This document shows positions 7,626 through 16,800 of a DNA stretch of 41,805 nucleotides, piece by piece. The translations under genes and the position numbers were made by a program. Source of the DNA: an uncultured Pelagibacteraceae bacterium (GTDB lineage: Bacteria; Pseudomonadota; Alphaproteobacteria; Pelagibacterales; Pelagibacteraceae); contig CABYFX010000007.1 in NCBI GenBank assembly GCA_902518395.1, positions 1-41,805 of the forward strand, written 5' to 3'. Within the stretch, counting starts at the first letter, position 1; every line of letters starts with the position of its first letter. The notes under the pieces were generated by a model. It did no database searches. It worked only from the letters and a program-made list of their open reading frames with translations, and was not told the DNA's origin.

Positions 7626-8936
7626 TTAATTATCAAACTTGATGGGTTTACCTGATGCTTCTCCAAGGATTTCTCCATCTTTCATTTTAATGTCTCCATT
7701 AATGATTGTATAAACTGGGGTTCCCTTAAACTTATATCCATCGAAAGGTGACCATCCGCACTTACTTTCTATTTTTTCATTTTTAATTTCGATAATTTTA
7801 TTCATATCCACAATTGTAAAGTCTGCATCATAGTCTTCCTTTATATAACCCTTGCCTATAATACCAAAGATTTTCGCCGGATTTTCACAAACAAGACTCA
7901 TAAGCTGAACTAAAGTTAGTTTTCCATCGTTTACATGGTTAAGCATCACTGGTAATAAAGTCTGAACTCCAGGCATTCCTGAAGGGGTATCTGGATATTC
8001 CTTGTCTTTATTTACTTTCAGATGAGGAGCATGATCTGAACCAATAGTGTCATTATAATTATTCCTTACAGCATACCACAGTCTATCGTAATGACTTTTT
8101 TCTCTAATTGGAGGATTCATTTGAGCATAAGTTCCAAGTTTATCGTAACAATCAGGAGCAAACATTGTTAAATGCTGTGGAGTTATTTCAAAAGTGATGT
8201 CTCCCTTATTTTGAGATAAAAAATCAATCTCCTGCTTTGTTGTAATATGCAATATATGTGCTTTTTTACCTAACCTTTTTGCAATTTTTACAATCTTTCT
8301 TGTAGAAGAAATTGCACATTCTTCATCTCTCCATATTGGATGAGAATGAACATTGCCTATTTCTCTTAATTTCTTTCTAAGATTTAAAATATCCTCATCT
8401 TCTGAGTGAACTGCAACAATTTTAGATGTACTTTCAAATACTTTTTCAATGTCTTCTTCTTTATGAACTAACAAAGTTCCTGTAGACGAACCTGCAAATA
8501 ATTTCACACCACAACATCCATCCAAACCTTTAAGATCAGCTAATTCGCTTTGATTGGTAGGGGTAGCTCCAAAATAAAATGCATGATTACAATACATTCT
8601 ACTCTTTGCTAAATCTATTTTTCTTTGAAATTCTGCTTTATTTGTTGTTGCAGGATTAGTGTTTGGCATTTCAAACACTGAGGTTATACCACCAACTATT
8701 GCTGCTCTACTTCCTGACGCTAAATCCTCAGTATCTGTTGAGCCTGGTTCCCTAAAATGTGTCTGAGTATCAATACACCCAGGAAGAACTGTAAGTCCAC
8801 TTGCATCAATTAATTTGCTTGCATCTTCATCTAACTTTCCAATTTTTACAATCTTGCTATTTTGAATGCCTATATCGACATCTTTGAGATCTTTATCAAT
8901 ATAGCACTTTCCATTTTTAATTATTAGGTCTAACAT
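7626..8936 (-). CDS. Dihydroorotase-like cyclic amidohydrolase
   Basis: Amidohydrolase-superfamily TIM-barrel metalloenzyme of 436 residues resembling class I dihydroorotase (pyrimidine synthesis) and allantoinase. Visible motifs are DTQTHFREPG (56-65), MPNTNPAT, GVKLFAGSSTG with the lysine expected to be carbamylated between two metals, HILHIT, and TIGSDHAPH with the catalytic Asp. The first histidine of the usual H-x-H metal pair is Gln58; only H60 remains. I recall alphaproteobacterial dihydroorotase-family proteins that share DTQ-x-HFREPG, so this may be a lineage trait and not a defect. It starts 42 bases from the divergent ygfZ gene. Dihydroorotase is the most likely function; another cyclic amide substrate is possible. 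Confidence 0.82.
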   Translation of the reverse strand: MLDLIIKNGKCYIDKDLKDVDIGIQNSKIVKIGKLDEDASKLIDASGLTVLPGCIDTQTHFREPGSTDTEDLASGSRAAIVGGITSVFEMPNTNPATTNKAEFQRKIDLAKSRMYCNHAFYFGATPTNQSELADLKGLDGCCGVKLFAGSSTGTLLVHKEEDIEKVFESTSKIVAVHSEDEDILNLRKKLREIGNVHSHPIWRDEECAISSTRKIVKIAKRLGKKAHILHITTKQEIDFLSQNKGDITFEITPQHLTMFAPDCYDKLGTYAQMNPPIREKSHYDRLWYAVRNNYNDTIGSDHAPHLKVNKDKEYPDTPSGMPGVQTLLPVMLNHVNDGKLTLVQLMSLVCENPAKIFGIIGKGYIKEDYDADFTIVDMNKIIEIKNEKIESKCGWSPFDGYKFKGTPVYTIINGDIKMKDGEILGEASGKPIKFDN

Positions 8937-8978
8937 TTGTTTAAAAAGTACTTATATGATTTGTTATTATATTACAAT

Positions 8979-9860
8979 ATGGATAAAAATAATATTTACA
9001 TATTAGAGGATAGAGGTCTTCTTTATATTAACGGAGACGATGCAAAAGAATTTTTGCAAAATATAATTACAAATAATATTGAAAATGTATCAAAGAATAA
9101 AAGTTGCTTTTCAGCTCTTTTAACCCCTCAGGGCAAATATCTTTATGATTTTATAATTGTAAAACACAAATCAGGATATTTTTTAGATTGTGAAAAAAAA
9201 AATATTGAAAATTTATATAATCAGTTAAATTTATATAAGCTAAGATCCAAAGTTGAAATCATAAATCTAAGCAATGAGTTTGTTGTTGCTAATTTAACTA
9301 AGGAAAAATTTTTAGAATTAGAAAATTCAAAAGATGAGGTAGGTTTTACAGTAAAATTTAGAGAAGATCCTATTCTTTTAGATCCTAGGTCTGATAAATT
9401 AGGAGCTAGGCTAGTTATTAATTTAGAAAAATTATATCTCTCCATCAAAAAATTGGGATTAAAAATCTCTGATGTCACTGAATATTATAATTATAGTCAT
9501 GAATTAGGCATTGCTCAAATTGATACAAATAAGCTGCAAGATAAAATATTTGGAATCGAATGTAATTTTGAAGAGCTAAATGGTATTGATTTTAAAAAAG
9601 GGTGTTATGTAGGACAAGAAAATACAGCAAGAATTAAACTTAAGGATAAACTTAATAAAAGACTATTTGCAGTAAAAGTTCAAGAAGGCGAAATCTCTAG
9701 CGATGAAATAACATATGAGAACAAAAATATTGGTAAACTATTAATCAATAATAAAAATCCATTTGCTTTGCTAAAATTAGAAAATAAAAAATTTAATTTT
9801 GGTGCAGATCTAAGATGTGGTGATGCAAAAATTAAGGTGTTAAGACCAAATTGGATTTAA
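8979..9860 (+). CDS. ygfZ: Folate-binding Fe-S cluster maintenance protein YgfZ
   Basis: GcvT-like tetrahydrofolate-binding protein of 293 residues of the YgfZ / IBA57 family, which helps build or repair 4Fe-4S clusters in certain enzymes. The signature K-G-C-Y-x-G-Q-E-x-x-x-R is at residues 207-218, with the key Cys at 209. The N-terminal lead LEDRGLLYINGDDAKEFLQ and LLTPQGKYLYDF match the family. The frame is open 14 codons further upstream, but MDKNNIYILEDR at 8979 is the natural start and leaves a 42-base divergent gap for promoters. It ends one base from the convergent MazG-type gene. Confidence 0.92.
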   Translation: MDKNNIYILEDRGLLYINGDDAKEFLQNIITNNIENVSKNKSCFSALLTPQGKYLYDFIIVKHKSGYFLDCEKKNIENLYNQLNLYKLRSKVEIINLSNEFVVANLTKEKFLELENSKDEVGFTVKFREDPILLDPRSDKLGARLVINLEKLYLSIKKLGLKISDVTEYYNYSHELGIAQIDTNKLQDKIFGIECNFEELNGIDFKKGCYVGQENTARIKLKDKLNKRLFAVKVQEGEISSDEITYENKNIGKLLINNKNPFALLKLENKKFNFGADLRCGDAKIKVLRPNWI

Positions 9861-9861
9861 A

Positions 9862-10233
9862 TTATTTTATAAATTTTGACAAATCTGGTTTGAAATAGCC
9901 AGGTCCTTTCATAACTTTTCCAAAATCATTGTATATTGGCTTTCCATCTTTTCCTAATTTACTCATATTAGATTTTTGAACTTCCTCAAAACATTTATCT
10001 AAATTAATACCAAAAGCATGTCCTGCACCATAGGTAACATACAAAATATCGGTTAGTGCATCTGCAACTTCCGTTAAATTTTTTTCCGATATTGCTTGTT
10101 TAAGTTCATCTAACTCTTCATTAATCAACGAAATTCTAAGCGAATTAATTTTGTCTGTACTCAGACTTGATGAGTCTTTTACATCTTGATTAAAAGTTTT
10201 CATGAACACACCAACTTTTTCAAAATTTGTCAT
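9862..10233 (-). CDS. MazG-like nucleotide pyrophosphohydrolase
   Basis: All-alpha NTP pyrophosphatase-fold protein of 123 residues. The metal-binding motifs are E-E-x-x-E (NEELDELKQA, near residue 39) and E-x-x-D (EVADALTDILYV, near residue 55). The C-terminal pattern MSKLGKDGKPIYNDFGKVMKGPGYFKPDL is shared with HisE/MazG-like proteins that resemble phosphoribosyl-ATP pyrophosphohydrolase. It probably hydrolyses a nucleotide triphosphate to the monophosphate, as a house-cleaning enzyme; the substrate is unknown. It has a clear Shine-Dalgarno sequence AGGAGT (10237-10242), unusual in this region. Confidence 0.85.
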   Translation of the reverse strand: MTNFEKVGVFMKTFNQDVKDSSSLSTDKINSLRISLINEELDELKQAISEKNLTEVADALTDILYVTYGAGHAFGINLDKCFEEVQKSNMSKLGKDGKPIYNDFGKVMKGPGYFKPDLSKFIK

Positions 10234-10301
10234 TTTACTCCTATATGATTTTATTATTTTTTAATGTATAAGTGATTGATTATACTCTCAAAATTAAAAC
10301 T

Positions 10302-11690
10302 ATGAAATTCAGAAAAGAATATGACAGCATAGGTTCTATAAAAGTACCTGTGGATAAGTATTGGGGAGCATCGACAGAAAGATCAAAAAAATACTTTAAT
10401 ATTGGAGATGTATTAGTAGGACCAAAGTTAATAAAATCCATAGCTATAATTAAAAAAGCAGCTGCCATTACAAATTATAAGAATAAAGATATTAGTTCAA
10501 AAATTTACAGATCAATTGTGCGAGCTTCTGATGAAGTAATTAAGGGGAAACTTGATAGTCACTTCCCTCTTAAAGTTTGGCAAACTGGTTCTGGCACTCA
10601 AACAAATATGAACGTCAACGAAGTAATTTCTAATAGAGCAATTGAAATGCTAAAGGGAAAAAAAGGCTCAAAAAAACCCGTTCATCCTAATGATCATGTT
10701 AATAAATCTCAGTCAACAAATGATGTATTTCCTACAGCGATGCATATTGCAATAGCAATAGAAACAAGAGAAAAACTATTACCCAGCTTAATATTATTGA
10801 ATAAAGAATTAAAAAAAAAAGTAAAAGAATTTAATAAAATTATTAAAATAGGAAGAACGCATTTGCAAGATGCAACTCCATTATCACTAGGTCAAGAATT
10901 TTCAGGATATCAATCTCAACTTGAAGAGTGTATTAAAAGAATAGAATTTTCACTAAATGAAATTTATTATTTAGCACAAGGTGGAACTGCTGTTGGGACC
11001 GGTATAAATACAAAAAAAAATTTTGATTTAAAAATTGTTAATGAGATAAAAAAAATAACTAAGTTACCTTTTAAAACAGCTAAAAATAAGTTTGCAGCAC
11101 TTGCCGCCCATGATGCAATAGTAAATTATTCAGGCACACTTAACACAACAGCAGTGTGTTTGATGAAAATAGCAAATGATATTAGATTTTTAGGCTCAGG
11201 ACCGAGAGCTGGGTATGGAGAGTTAATATTACCTGAGAATGAACCAGGATCTTCAATTATGCCTGGCAAAGTAAATCCAACTCAATGTGAAGCTGTAACA
11301 ATGGTTTGTGTGAAAGTAATTGGAAACCACAACGGTATTACAATGGCTGGATCACACGGTCATTTTGAACTTAATGTTTTTAAACCTTTAATAATTCATA
11401 ATGTACTTCAATCAATCCAAATTCTCTCAGACAGTACAAATAGTTTTGCTAAATATTGTATCTCTGGACTAAAAGCTGACAAAAATAGAATTAAATATTT
11501 AGTAGATAACTCTTTAATGTTAGTAACTGCCTTATCTCCAAAGATTGGTTATGATAATGCTGCAAAGATTGCAAAGAATGCATTAAAAAATAAAACTACT
11601 CTTAAAATCGAAGCAATGAGATCAGGTCTAATAAATGAGAGGGAATACAATAAAATTGTTGATCCTAATAAAATGATTAAACCAGACTAA
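10302..11690 (+). CDS. fumC: Fumarate hydratase class II
   Basis: Iron-independent TCA-cycle fumarase of 462 residues, interconverting fumarate and malate. It shows the N-terminal [18 protein letters not shown], the active-site [46 protein letters not shown] and the superfamily signature [19 protein letters not shown] ten codons upstream is in frame, but the ATG at 10302 ([11 protein letters not shown]) matches the family start. Its stop overlaps the stop of the convergent AsmA-like gene by four bases. Confidence 0.95.
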   Translation: MKFRKEYDSIGSIKVPVDKYWGASTERSKKYFNIGDVLVGPKLIKSIAIIKKAAAITNYKNKDISSKIYRSIVRASDEVIKGKLDSHFPLKVWQTGSGTQTNMNVNEVISNRAIEMLKGKKGSKKPVHPNDHVNKSQSTNDVFPTAMHIAIAIETREKLLPSLILLNKELKKKVKEFNKIIKIGRTHLQDATPLSLGQEFSGYQSQLEECIKRIEFSLNEIYYLAQGGTAVGTGINTKKNFDLKIVNEIKKITKLPFKTAKNKFAALAAHDAIVNYSGTLNTTAVCLMKIANDIRFLGSGPRAGYGELILPENEPGSSIMPGKVNPTQCEAVTMVCVKVIGNHNGITMAGSHGHFELNVFKPLIIHNVLQSIQILSDSTNSFAKYCISGLKADKNRIKYLVDNSLMLVTALSPKIGYDNAAKIAKNALKNKTTLKIEAMRSGLINEREYNKIVDPNKMIKPD

Positions 11691-13060
11691 CTATTAATAA
11701 TATTTTTAACTAATGATTTAAGCTCTTGAGAATTTCTAATTTGATATCTAGACTCACCATTATTTTTGCCTTTATACAATAATTGATTAATTTTTATATC
11801 AAATATTGATATTAATCCGGTTTTAATATTTTTCTTAATTTTAAAGTGGATTACATTAAAATCTTTCACTTTGTCTAATTTTACTTGAAATTTTTTAGCA
11901 AAGTCTTTTTTGTTTTTTATTATTAAAGAATTTGAAGAATAAAATATTATATCACCACTTTCTTCTTTATATTTTATTTCAGATTCAATTTGACCAATTT
12001 CGCCGACATTGAATAAAACTTCACTAGGATTAATAGTTTTTTGGCTAATGTTTAAAATTATATTACCACTTCGAATAAGTTCATGTTGAATATTATTGAA
12101 AAGAAAATTGATATTTCCATTTAAATTACCTAATAAATCAGGTTTTAAATTTAAGATAGAAAACATTAATTCATCAACCAAAAAATTTAAATTTTGCCTA
12201 TTCAAGGTAATATTCGAATTGAGATAAAAAGGTGATAACTCAATTATTGTATCAATTTTTATATCATTTTTATTTTTTGGAGATTTTACAGAAATAATAT
12301 TATTATTTAATTGGTATTCTATTTGAATGATCTGATTTAATAAATTAAGTGAAGTTGAACCTTCAAAACTAGCATCATTTTTATAATTTAATTCATTTTT
12401 TATCAAAATATTTGGTTCCTTAAAGTCTAAATCAATTTGCGAAATCATTTCTGAATTAAATTTTTTTTTCCAATATGATTTAAAATTTAAATCAAATAAA
12501 TTTCCTTTAATATTTAACTTTTTAAAATTATCGTGCTTTGATGTAATAAAATTAATTTTTTCAATTGGGGATATAATTAAAGTTTCATCACTTTCATCCA
12601 ATATAAATATTTTACTTTTTATTATATAAAATGGTTTACTCTTACTATTATGAAAGTATTTTCTTAGCATATTATATTCTTTTTTTTTTATTAAAAAATT
12701 TGTATTTGTTATTTCAAACTTTTCAAAATTAATTTTAGATTTTGGATATAAACTGTTAGAGTTCATAAAAACTTTTAACTTTTTTATATCAAATGAAATA
12801 CTTTCATTATTATTTTCATCTATTGATAGTAATGAATCACTAATTAATAAATGAGGTTTTGGAAGTAATTGATACTTTATGTCACCATTTATATTTAAGT
12901 TAATATTGAAATCAGATGAAAATTTACTTTCAATGATGTTTTCTATACTTTTATAATTAAATAAAACTGGTATTGATAAATAAATGCCAAATAAAAAACA
13001 TAATGATATTAATAAAAAAATGAACTTGGCAAATATCGTTACTTTCAATTTTTTAATCAT
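11687..13060 (-). CDS. AsmA-family inner-membrane protein
   Basis: Protein of 457 residues with one N-terminal membrane helix (about 9-30) and a long beta-rich periplasmic part rich in Asn, Ile and Lys. The opening after the helix ([36 protein letters not shown]) follows the AsmA pattern, and a short conserved segment near the C-terminus ends the protein. AsmA-like proteins are linked to outer-membrane biogenesis and, for larger relatives, phospholipid transport between membranes; this one is shorter than E. coli AsmA. It is divergent from uvrD across 36 bases. The family assignment rests on architecture and the N-terminal pattern, so the exact role is unsure. Confidence 0.72.
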   Translation of the reverse strand: MIKKLKVTIFAKFIFLLISLCFLFGIYLSIPVLFNYKSIENIIESKFSSDFNINLNINGDIKYQLLPKPHLLISDSLLSIDENNNESISFDIKKLKVFMNSNSLYPKSKINFEKFEITNTNFLIKKKEYNMLRKYFHNSKSKPFYIIKSKIFILDESDETLIISPIEKINFITSKHDNFKKLNIKGNLFDLNFKSYWKKKFNSEMISQIDLDFKEPNILIKNELNYKNDASFEGSTSLNLLNQIIQIEYQLNNNIISVKSPKNKNDIKIDTIIELSPFYLNSNITLNRQNLNFLVDELMFSILNLKPDLLGNLNGNINFLFNNIQHELIRSGNIILNISQKTINPSEVLFNVGEIGQIESEIKYKEESGDIIFYSSNSLIIKNKKDFAKKFQVKLDKVKDFNVIHFKIKKNIKTGLISIFDIKINQLLYKGKNNGESRYQIRNSQELKSLVKNIINS

Positions 13061-13096
13061 TAATTCAATATCGCTTAAATTAAGAAAAAATAAACG

Positions 13097-15124
13097 ATGA
13101 ATTTAGATTATTTAACAAATCTTAATGAAAGTCAGGAAGAGGCGGTTCTGCATTTAAACGGACCTCTTTTAATTGTTGCAGGAGCTGGATCAGGAAAAAC
13201 AAGAGTTCTTACAGCTAGAATTGCCCATATTGTTAAACAACATAAGGCATTTCCCAATCAGGTCCTAGCGGTAACATTTACAAACAAAGCTGCAAAAGAA
13301 ATGCAATTAAGAGTATCAAAATTCCTAAGAAAAGAGGCAACTGGTCTTCCTTGGTTAGGCACCTTTCACTCGATTAGCGCAAAAATATTGAGAAAACACG
13401 CAGAAGCAGCTGGATTAAAATCAAATTTTTCAATTATTGATCAAGATGACCAGGTAAGATTAATAAAAAATATCTGCAAATCTGAGAACATAGATACAAA
13501 AAAAATATCTCCAAGATATATATTGGCAGTAATTGATAAATGGAAGAATAAAGGATTTTACCCCGATGAAGTAGTACTGAAGAGTAAAGATATATTAGAA
13601 AAAAGCTTTCTTGGAATCTATAAAATATATCAACAAAAACTAATTGATTTAAACGCTGCTGATTTCAGTGACTTAATACTTCATACTGTTAAGATTTTTG
13701 AAAAACACCGAGATATATCAAAAATGTATTCTAAAAAGTTTAAATATATTTTGGTTGATGAATATCAAGATACAAACTTTATTCAAAGTGAATGGCTAAA
13801 ATTTTTGGCAGAACATAATCAAAATATTTGCTGTGTTGGAGATGATGATCAGTCAATATATAGTTGGAGAGGAGCAGAAATTAAGAATTTTCTTCAATTT
13901 GAAAATGTTTATGAAAATACAAAAATAATAAGATTAGAAAAAAATTATAGATCAACTCAAAATATTTTAAATGTTGCATCTAATATTATTGAAAACAATC
14001 AAAATAGAGTTGGAAAAAAACTTTTTACAGATCAAGAAGATGGCGAGCTTGTAACTTTGAACTGCTTTAGAAATGTTAAAGATGAAGCAATAGAAATTGG
14101 TTCTAATATTGAAGATTTCAAAAATAAATTTTCGTTAAATGAAATTGCAATTCTAGTAAGGGCTATTTTTCAAACTAGAGAGTTTGAAGAAAGGTTTTTA
14201 AAAATTGGTGTTCCATATAGAATTATTGGTGGAATAAAATTTTATGAAAGAGCTGAAGTTAAAGATTGTGTTGCATACTTAAAAACAGTTTTTCAACCTC
14301 AGGATGACTTGGCATTTGAGAGAATTTTAAATGTCCCAAAAAGATCTATTGGGGATACAACTGTAAAAGCTATAAATAATTTTGCAAAGTTAAATAAATG
14401 TTCATTAGAGGTTGCTTCAAAACATTTAATTGAACAAAATAAAATTAAACCTAAAACGAAATTAGGTTTAAATTCTCTTCTAAATCTTTTAGCCAAATGG
14501 AGAAATGACTTAAATAGAAAAATGAACCATAACAAGTTATTACAAACAATTCTTGATGAGTCTGGATATAGCGAAATGCTTAAAAATAAGAAAGACTTAG
14601 AAAATGAAAATAGATTAGAGAATATAAAAGAATTATTAAGTGCGATGAAAGATTTTGATAATTTAGAGAGTTTTTTAGAGCATGTTGCTCTTGCAACATC
14701 ATTAGATCAAGATTGGCAAAGTGAAAAGGTTAATTTAATGACAATACATGCTTCCAAAGGACTGGAATTTGATGTCGTATTCTTACCAGGTTGGGAGGAA
14801 GGCTTATTTCCCCATCAAAAAAGCATTGAAGAAAAAGGTGAAAGTGGGTTAGAAGAAGAAAGAAGATTGGCTTATGTTGCAATTACTAGGGCAAAAAAGC
14901 TTGCCAAAATATCATTTTCTATGAATAGGTTTTATCAAGGAGATTGGATCGACAGTATGGCTTCAAGATTCGTAGATGAGCTGCCAGATGAATATATTAA
15001 AAAAAATAATAATTTTGTTGATGAAAAAGAAGAAGATTTTGAATTTAACCAAGATATAGGGTTCGAAAGTGATAGTGAAATTAGAAGCCCTGGTTGGATA
15101 CGTTATCAAAAAAAATTAAAATGA
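13097..15124 (+). CDS. uvrD: UvrD/PcrA-type superfamily 1 DNA helicase
   Basis: 3'-5' DNA helicase of 675 residues for nucleotide-excision and mismatch repair. Motifs in order: Q motif LNESQEEAV, Walker A GAGSGKT (29-35), TFTNKAAKEM, GTFHS, Walker B LVDEYQDTN, GDDDQSIYSWRGA, LEKNYRST, LMTIHASKGLEFDVVFLPGWEEGLFPH, and VAITRAK. The length is close to E. coli UvrD (720). Rep is excluded mainly by family abundance in Alphaproteobacteria, not by a hard test. Its TGA overlaps the ATG of the downstream peptidase (ATGA), so the two are translated together. Confidence 0.92.
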   Translation: MNLDYLTNLNESQEEAVLHLNGPLLIVAGAGSGKTRVLTARIAHIVKQHKAFPNQVLAVTFTNKAAKEMQLRVSKFLRKEATGLPWLGTFHSISAKILRKHAEAAGLKSNFSIIDQDDQVRLIKNICKSENIDTKKISPRYILAVIDKWKNKGFYPDEVVLKSKDILEKSFLGIYKIYQQKLIDLNAADFSDLILHTVKIFEKHRDISKMYSKKFKYILVDEYQDTNFIQSEWLKFLAEHNQNICCVGDDDQSIYSWRGAEIKNFLQFENVYENTKIIRLEKNYRSTQNILNVASNIIENNQNRVGKKLFTDQEDGELVTLNCFRNVKDEAIEIGSNIEDFKNKFSLNEIAILVRAIFQTREFEERFLKIGVPYRIIGGIKFYERAEVKDCVAYLKTVFQPQDDLAFERILNVPKRSIGDTTVKAINNFAKLNKCSLEVASKHLIEQNKIKPKTKLGLNSLLNLLAKWRNDLNRKMNHNKLLQTILDESGYSEMLKNKKDLENENRLENIKELLSAMKDFDNLESFLEHVALATSLDQDWQSEKVNLMTIHASKGLEFDVVFLPGWEEGLFPHQKSIEEKGESGLEEERRLAYVAITRAKKLAKISFSMNRFYQGDWIDSMASRFVDELPDEYIKKNNNFVDEKEEDFEFNQDIGFESDSEIRSPGWIRYQKKLK

Positions 15125-16800
15125 GCTCTGAGATAAATAATATTATTCACTCCAATAATCTAGATGGGTATATCTTACCGAAAAACGATAATTATTTTAC
15201 TGAGTATTCCAAAATAAACCATCTTAAATCAATTACAAATTTTTCCGGATCAGCGGGCTTTGCTATTTTTTTAAAAAATAAAAAGTATTTATTTGTTGAT
15301 GGTAGATATACTATTCAAGCAGAAAAGGAATCTGGTAATGAATTTAAAATTTATGAAATTCCTTATGTATGGCCTAAAGATATATTAGAGAAAAAAATAA
15401 AGATTGGGTTTGATCCAGATCTTTTTACTTGGGAAACCCTAAGTAAATATTTTGGCAATAACTACAATTTAGTTCCTTTGAGTTTAAAATTGGAGAATAA
15501 GAATAAAACCAAAAATAATTATCCATTCTTTAGTCTAGACCCTGCTGTGGCAGGTGAAAGTGTAAATAGTAAAATAAATCGATTAATCAAAATAATGAAA
15601 ACTAGGAAAATTGATTATAACTTTATAAGTTCAGGAGAAAATATTTGTTGGCTTCTCAACATAAGGGGTAAAGATCTCCCAAATTCTCCAATTGCAAATT
15701 GTAAAATAATATTAACAAAAGATAGAAATATTTATTTTTTTTCAAGTCAAAATAAGATAAAAAAAATAAAGTTAAGTCTTAAAAAATTAAAAATTTATTT
15801 TTTAAAACATGATGATTTTTTGAAATGCTTAACAAGTCTTAAAAATAAAAATTTTTGTATTGATAGTAAAACTTGCTCAATATTCGAAGAAAGCCTAATC
15901 AGTTATAAATTTAAAATTGTTGATAAAGAAGATTCTCTTTATATTTTAAAATCTTTAAAAAATAAAACTGAGATTAAAAATATGGTCAGCGCACATATTG
16001 AAGATGGTGTAGCTTTAACAAAATTTTTATATTGGATTAAAAATCTTAAAATAAATAACCTGACAGAAAAAAAAATTGAAAATAAATTAGAGAGTCTTAG
16101 AAGAATAAGTAAAAATTATTTATATCCAAGCTTTGATACAATCGCTGGATCTGGACCAAATGGAGCAGTTATACATTATAGATCTGATAAATTTTCAAAC
16201 AGAAAATTAAATAAAGATGATTTGCTACTACTTGACTCTGGTGGTCAATATAAGTGGGGCACTACAGATGTAACAAGGACAGTATGTTTTTCAAATGTCT
16301 CAGATAAAGTAAAGAATATATTTACAAGAGTTTTGAAAGGTCACATTGCTGTAGCCTTATCCAATATAAAAAAAGAGATAAATGGCCATAATATTGATAA
16401 AATTGCAAGAGAAAGTCTCAACTCTGTTGGACTTGATTATAGGCATGGTACCGGGCATGGAGTTGGCGCATTTCTTAATGTTCATGAAGGACCACAGGGA
16501 ATATCAAGAAACAACTTTGTAAAATTAAAAGAAGGAATGATTTTAAGCAATGAACCCGGTTTTTATAAAAAAAATGATTTTGGAATAAGAATTGAAAATT
16601 TAGTATTTATTAAAAAAATCAGATCTAAGCTTTTATTTGAAAACCTAACAATGGCGCCAATTGATATAGACTTAATTAATCACAAAATGCTTAATAAACA
16701 GGAGAAGAAATATTTGTTTAAGTATCACTTTGATGTTTACAACAATATTTCACCATTTTTAAATAAGAATGAAAAAATATGGTTAGCTAGTTTAATCTAG
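15121..16800 (+). CDS. Xaa-Pro aminopeptidase, M24B family
   Basis: Cytosolic metallopeptidase of 559 residues that removes an N-terminal residue preceding proline. It has the long three-domain form (two creatinase-like N-terminal domains, then the pita-bread catalytic domain). The metal ligands are visible in order: LLDSGGQYKWGTTDVTRTV (Asp, Asp), YRHGTGHGVGAFLNVHEGP (His), LSNEPGFY (Glu) and GIRIENLVF (Glu). The start ATG overlaps the uvrD stop by four bases, chosen over an in-frame ATG nine codons earlier. Its stop runs nine bases into the convergent ligA. Confidence 0.92.
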   Translation: MSSEINNIIHSNNLDGYILPKNDNYFTEYSKINHLKSITNFSGSAGFAIFLKNKKYLFVDGRYTIQAEKESGNEFKIYEIPYVWPKDILEKKIKIGFDPDLFTWETLSKYFGNNYNLVPLSLKLENKNKTKNNYPFFSLDPAVAGESVNSKINRLIKIMKTRKIDYNFISSGENICWLLNIRGKDLPNSPIANCKIILTKDRNIYFFSSQNKIKKIKLSLKKLKIYFLKHDDFLKCLTSLKNKNFCIDSKTCSIFEESLISYKFKIVDKEDSLYILKSLKNKTEIKNMVSAHIEDGVALTKFLYWIKNLKINNLTEKKIENKLESLRRISKNYLYPSFDTIAGSGPNGAVIHYRSDKFSNRKLNKDDLLLLDSGGQYKWGTTDVTRTVCFSNVSDKVKNIFTRVLKGHIAVALSNIKKEINGHNIDKIARESLNSVGLDYRHGTGHGVGAFLNVHEGPQGISRNNFVKLKEGMILSNEPGFYKKNDFGIRIENLVFIKKIRSKLLFENLTMAPIDIDLINHKMLNKQEKKYLFKYHFDVYNNISPFLNKNEKIWLASLI

